A stretch of DNA of 6,719 nt from positions 1-6,719 of the forward strand of contig CANGML010000095.1 in the NCBI GenBank assembly GCA_947454585.1. The letters run 5' to 3'. The position numbers and the translations under genes were made by a program. Of the stretch, positions 5,785-6,719 are shown one piece after another. The DNA comes from Comamonadaceae bacterium. Lineage in GTDB: Bacteria > Pseudomonadota > Gammaproteobacteria > Burkholderiales > Burkholderiaceae_C. The first letter of the stretch is position 1. Every line of letters begins with the position of its first letter. A model generated the notes under the pieces. It had not been told where the DNA came from, made no database searches, and saw nothing but the letters and a program-made list of their open reading frames with translations.

Positions 5785-6708
5785 TCAAGGCTTTTGTCGC
5801 GCCTTGATGCCCGCGTTTAAGCCTAACACTTCAGCGGTTGAGGCTGTGTCTTCAAGGGCCAATCCTTGGGCCATGGCGGCTGTGTAGATATCGGCTGAGG
5901 TCGAGAAGAGGGGGGTGGGGCAATCGACGCTTTTGGCCATGTCGCCAATGATGGCCATGTCCTTTTGCCACACCTCAACTTTCATGGTGGCCGGCGTGTA
6001 GCGGCGTGCCACCATCATGGCCATGCGCGAGCGCATGACGCCATTGCCGAGGATGGGGCTCTGGCCAAAGTGTTTCAAAACGTCGCTGGGGTTGAGTCCC
6101 ATTTTGCGGGCCAAGGTGATGGATTCGGCATAAGCCACGTTGTAAATCGCCACCAAGTGGTTGGCGACCAACTTCATTTTGGTCCCCGCCCCGAAAGCGC
6201 CCATATAGGGCGTGTTGTCTGTGAAAGTTTGCAAGACAGGCAGGGCTTGTTGGTAGATCTTTTGGGGTCCGCTGGCAAAAATGGTCCACGACCTCGCTTG
6301 GAGTTGTTCAATGGTGCCAATGATGGGGCAGTCGAGTGTGGCGATGCCGGCCGACTTGAGTGTTTTCGCGCACGCCACTTTGTCTGCCAAGGGCAGGGTG
6401 CTGGTGTCAATCAGGATCTTTAAGGGCAACCTGTGCTTGCTGGCGGTCGCAGCGAGGTGTTGACTGACGTCATGCAATGCCTCTGCGCTGGGCAAGGAGG
6501 TGATGACGATGTCGGCCGCTTGCACCACGCGGTCCATGGTTGACTCAGGGAAGCCACCAGATTTTTTGAGACGCCCCCTGGCTTTGGCGTCAATGTCATA
6601 ACCGATGACGTGATAGCCAGCTGCCAACAAGTGTTGGGCCATGGCGCTGCCCATGATGCCAAGACCTAGCATGCCAATGCGTGGCAAGGGGGTGTGGGGA
6701 TGTGTCAT
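5785..6708 (-). CDS. 3-hydroxyisobutyrate dehydrogenase-family NAD(P)-dependent oxidoreductase (copy 2)
   Basis: A 307-residue beta-hydroxyacid dehydrogenase. It shows the Rossmann loop IGMLGLGIMGSAMAQHLL (11-28), VITSLPS (68-74), the substrate loop DCPIIGT (126-132), and GAGTKMKLVAN (173-183) with catalytic Lys179 and Asn183. It shares GIMGSAMA, KMKL.AN.LVAI.NV and ATMKV.VWQKDM with copy 1 at 2526-3500, so they are paralogues, but identity drops elsewhere. The substrate loop is unusual: the S-G-G of classic members is I-G-T. No Shine-Dalgarno is visible in the 11 nt before the ATG at 6708, and the frame stays open to the right edge, so the true start may lie a little further out. It precedes the DUF336 gene on the same strand. 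Substrate unknown. Confidence 0.87.
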   Translation of the reverse strand: MTHPHTPLPRIGMLGLGIMGSAMAQHLLAAGYHVIGYDIDAKARGRLKKSGGFPESTMDRVVQAADIVITSLPSAEALHDVSQHLAATASKHRLPLKILIDTSTLPLADKVACAKTLKSAGIATLDCPIIGTIEQLQARSWTIFASGPQKIYQQALPVLQTFTDNTPYMGAFGAGTKMKLVANHLVAIYNVAYAESITLARKMGLNPSDVLKHFGQSPILGNGVMRSRMAMMVARRYTPATMKVEVWQKDMAIIGDMAKSVDCPTPLFSTSADIYTAAMAQGLALEDTASTAEVLGLNAGIKARQKP

Positions 6709-6719
6709 GCGTTTGTGAC

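Noticed and set aside
5965..6423. 152-codon open frame on the plus strand opposite the second dehydrogenase
   Set aside because: Shadow of a gene with intact catalytic motifs; no recognisable protein features of its own.

Overview
The window is a compact, almost fully coding piece of a bacterial chromosome. It most resembles a betaproteobacterium of the Burkholderiales, possibly Comamonadaceae. This rests on moderately high GC, heavy use of TTG for Leu and GCG/GCC for Ala, Lys/Ala/Pro-rich protein tails, and gene families common in that group. The taxonomic call is an impression, not a measurement. No RNA gene, mobile element, CRISPR array or origin was seen.

Layout. (1) Positions 2457 to 1 on the minus strand hold, in transcription order, a Gfo/Idh/MocA-family oxidoreductase (GTG start), a TetR-family regulator 6 nt behind it, a flavin reductase, and the first 31 codons of a luciferase-like (LLM) flavin-dependent monooxygenase that runs off the left edge. 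(2) From 2526 rightward on the plus strand come a 3-hydroxyisobutyrate dehydrogenase-like enzyme, an FAD-dependent aromatic hydroxylase of the 2,6-dihydroxypyridine 3-monooxygenase type, and a carboxymuconolactone-decarboxylase-family protein. The last two overlap by the 4 nt ATGA. (3) Converging on this operon from the right, with only 2 nt between stop codons, are a GlcG/HbpS (DUF336) protein and a second 3-hydroxyisobutyrate dehydrogenase-like enzyme on the minus strand.

How it may work together. Two unrelated flavin oxygenase systems (a single-component FAD hydroxylase and a two-component LLM oxygenase with its reductase) sit beside three NAD(P)-dependent dehydrogenases, a CMD-family protein, a DUF336 protein and one TetR regulator. 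That is the profile of a catabolic cluster for an aromatic or N-heterocyclic compound. The substrate cannot be read from the sequence.

Regulation. Two candidate operators stand out. One is a 14-bp perfect palindrome (2488-2501), with an extra half-site, in the divergent promoter region. The other is a tandem 11-bp repeat, each copy holding the palindrome GTGATCAC, directly in front of the flavin reductase start codon, where no Shine-Dalgarno is visible. The TetR protein encoded between them is the obvious candidate for one or both sites.
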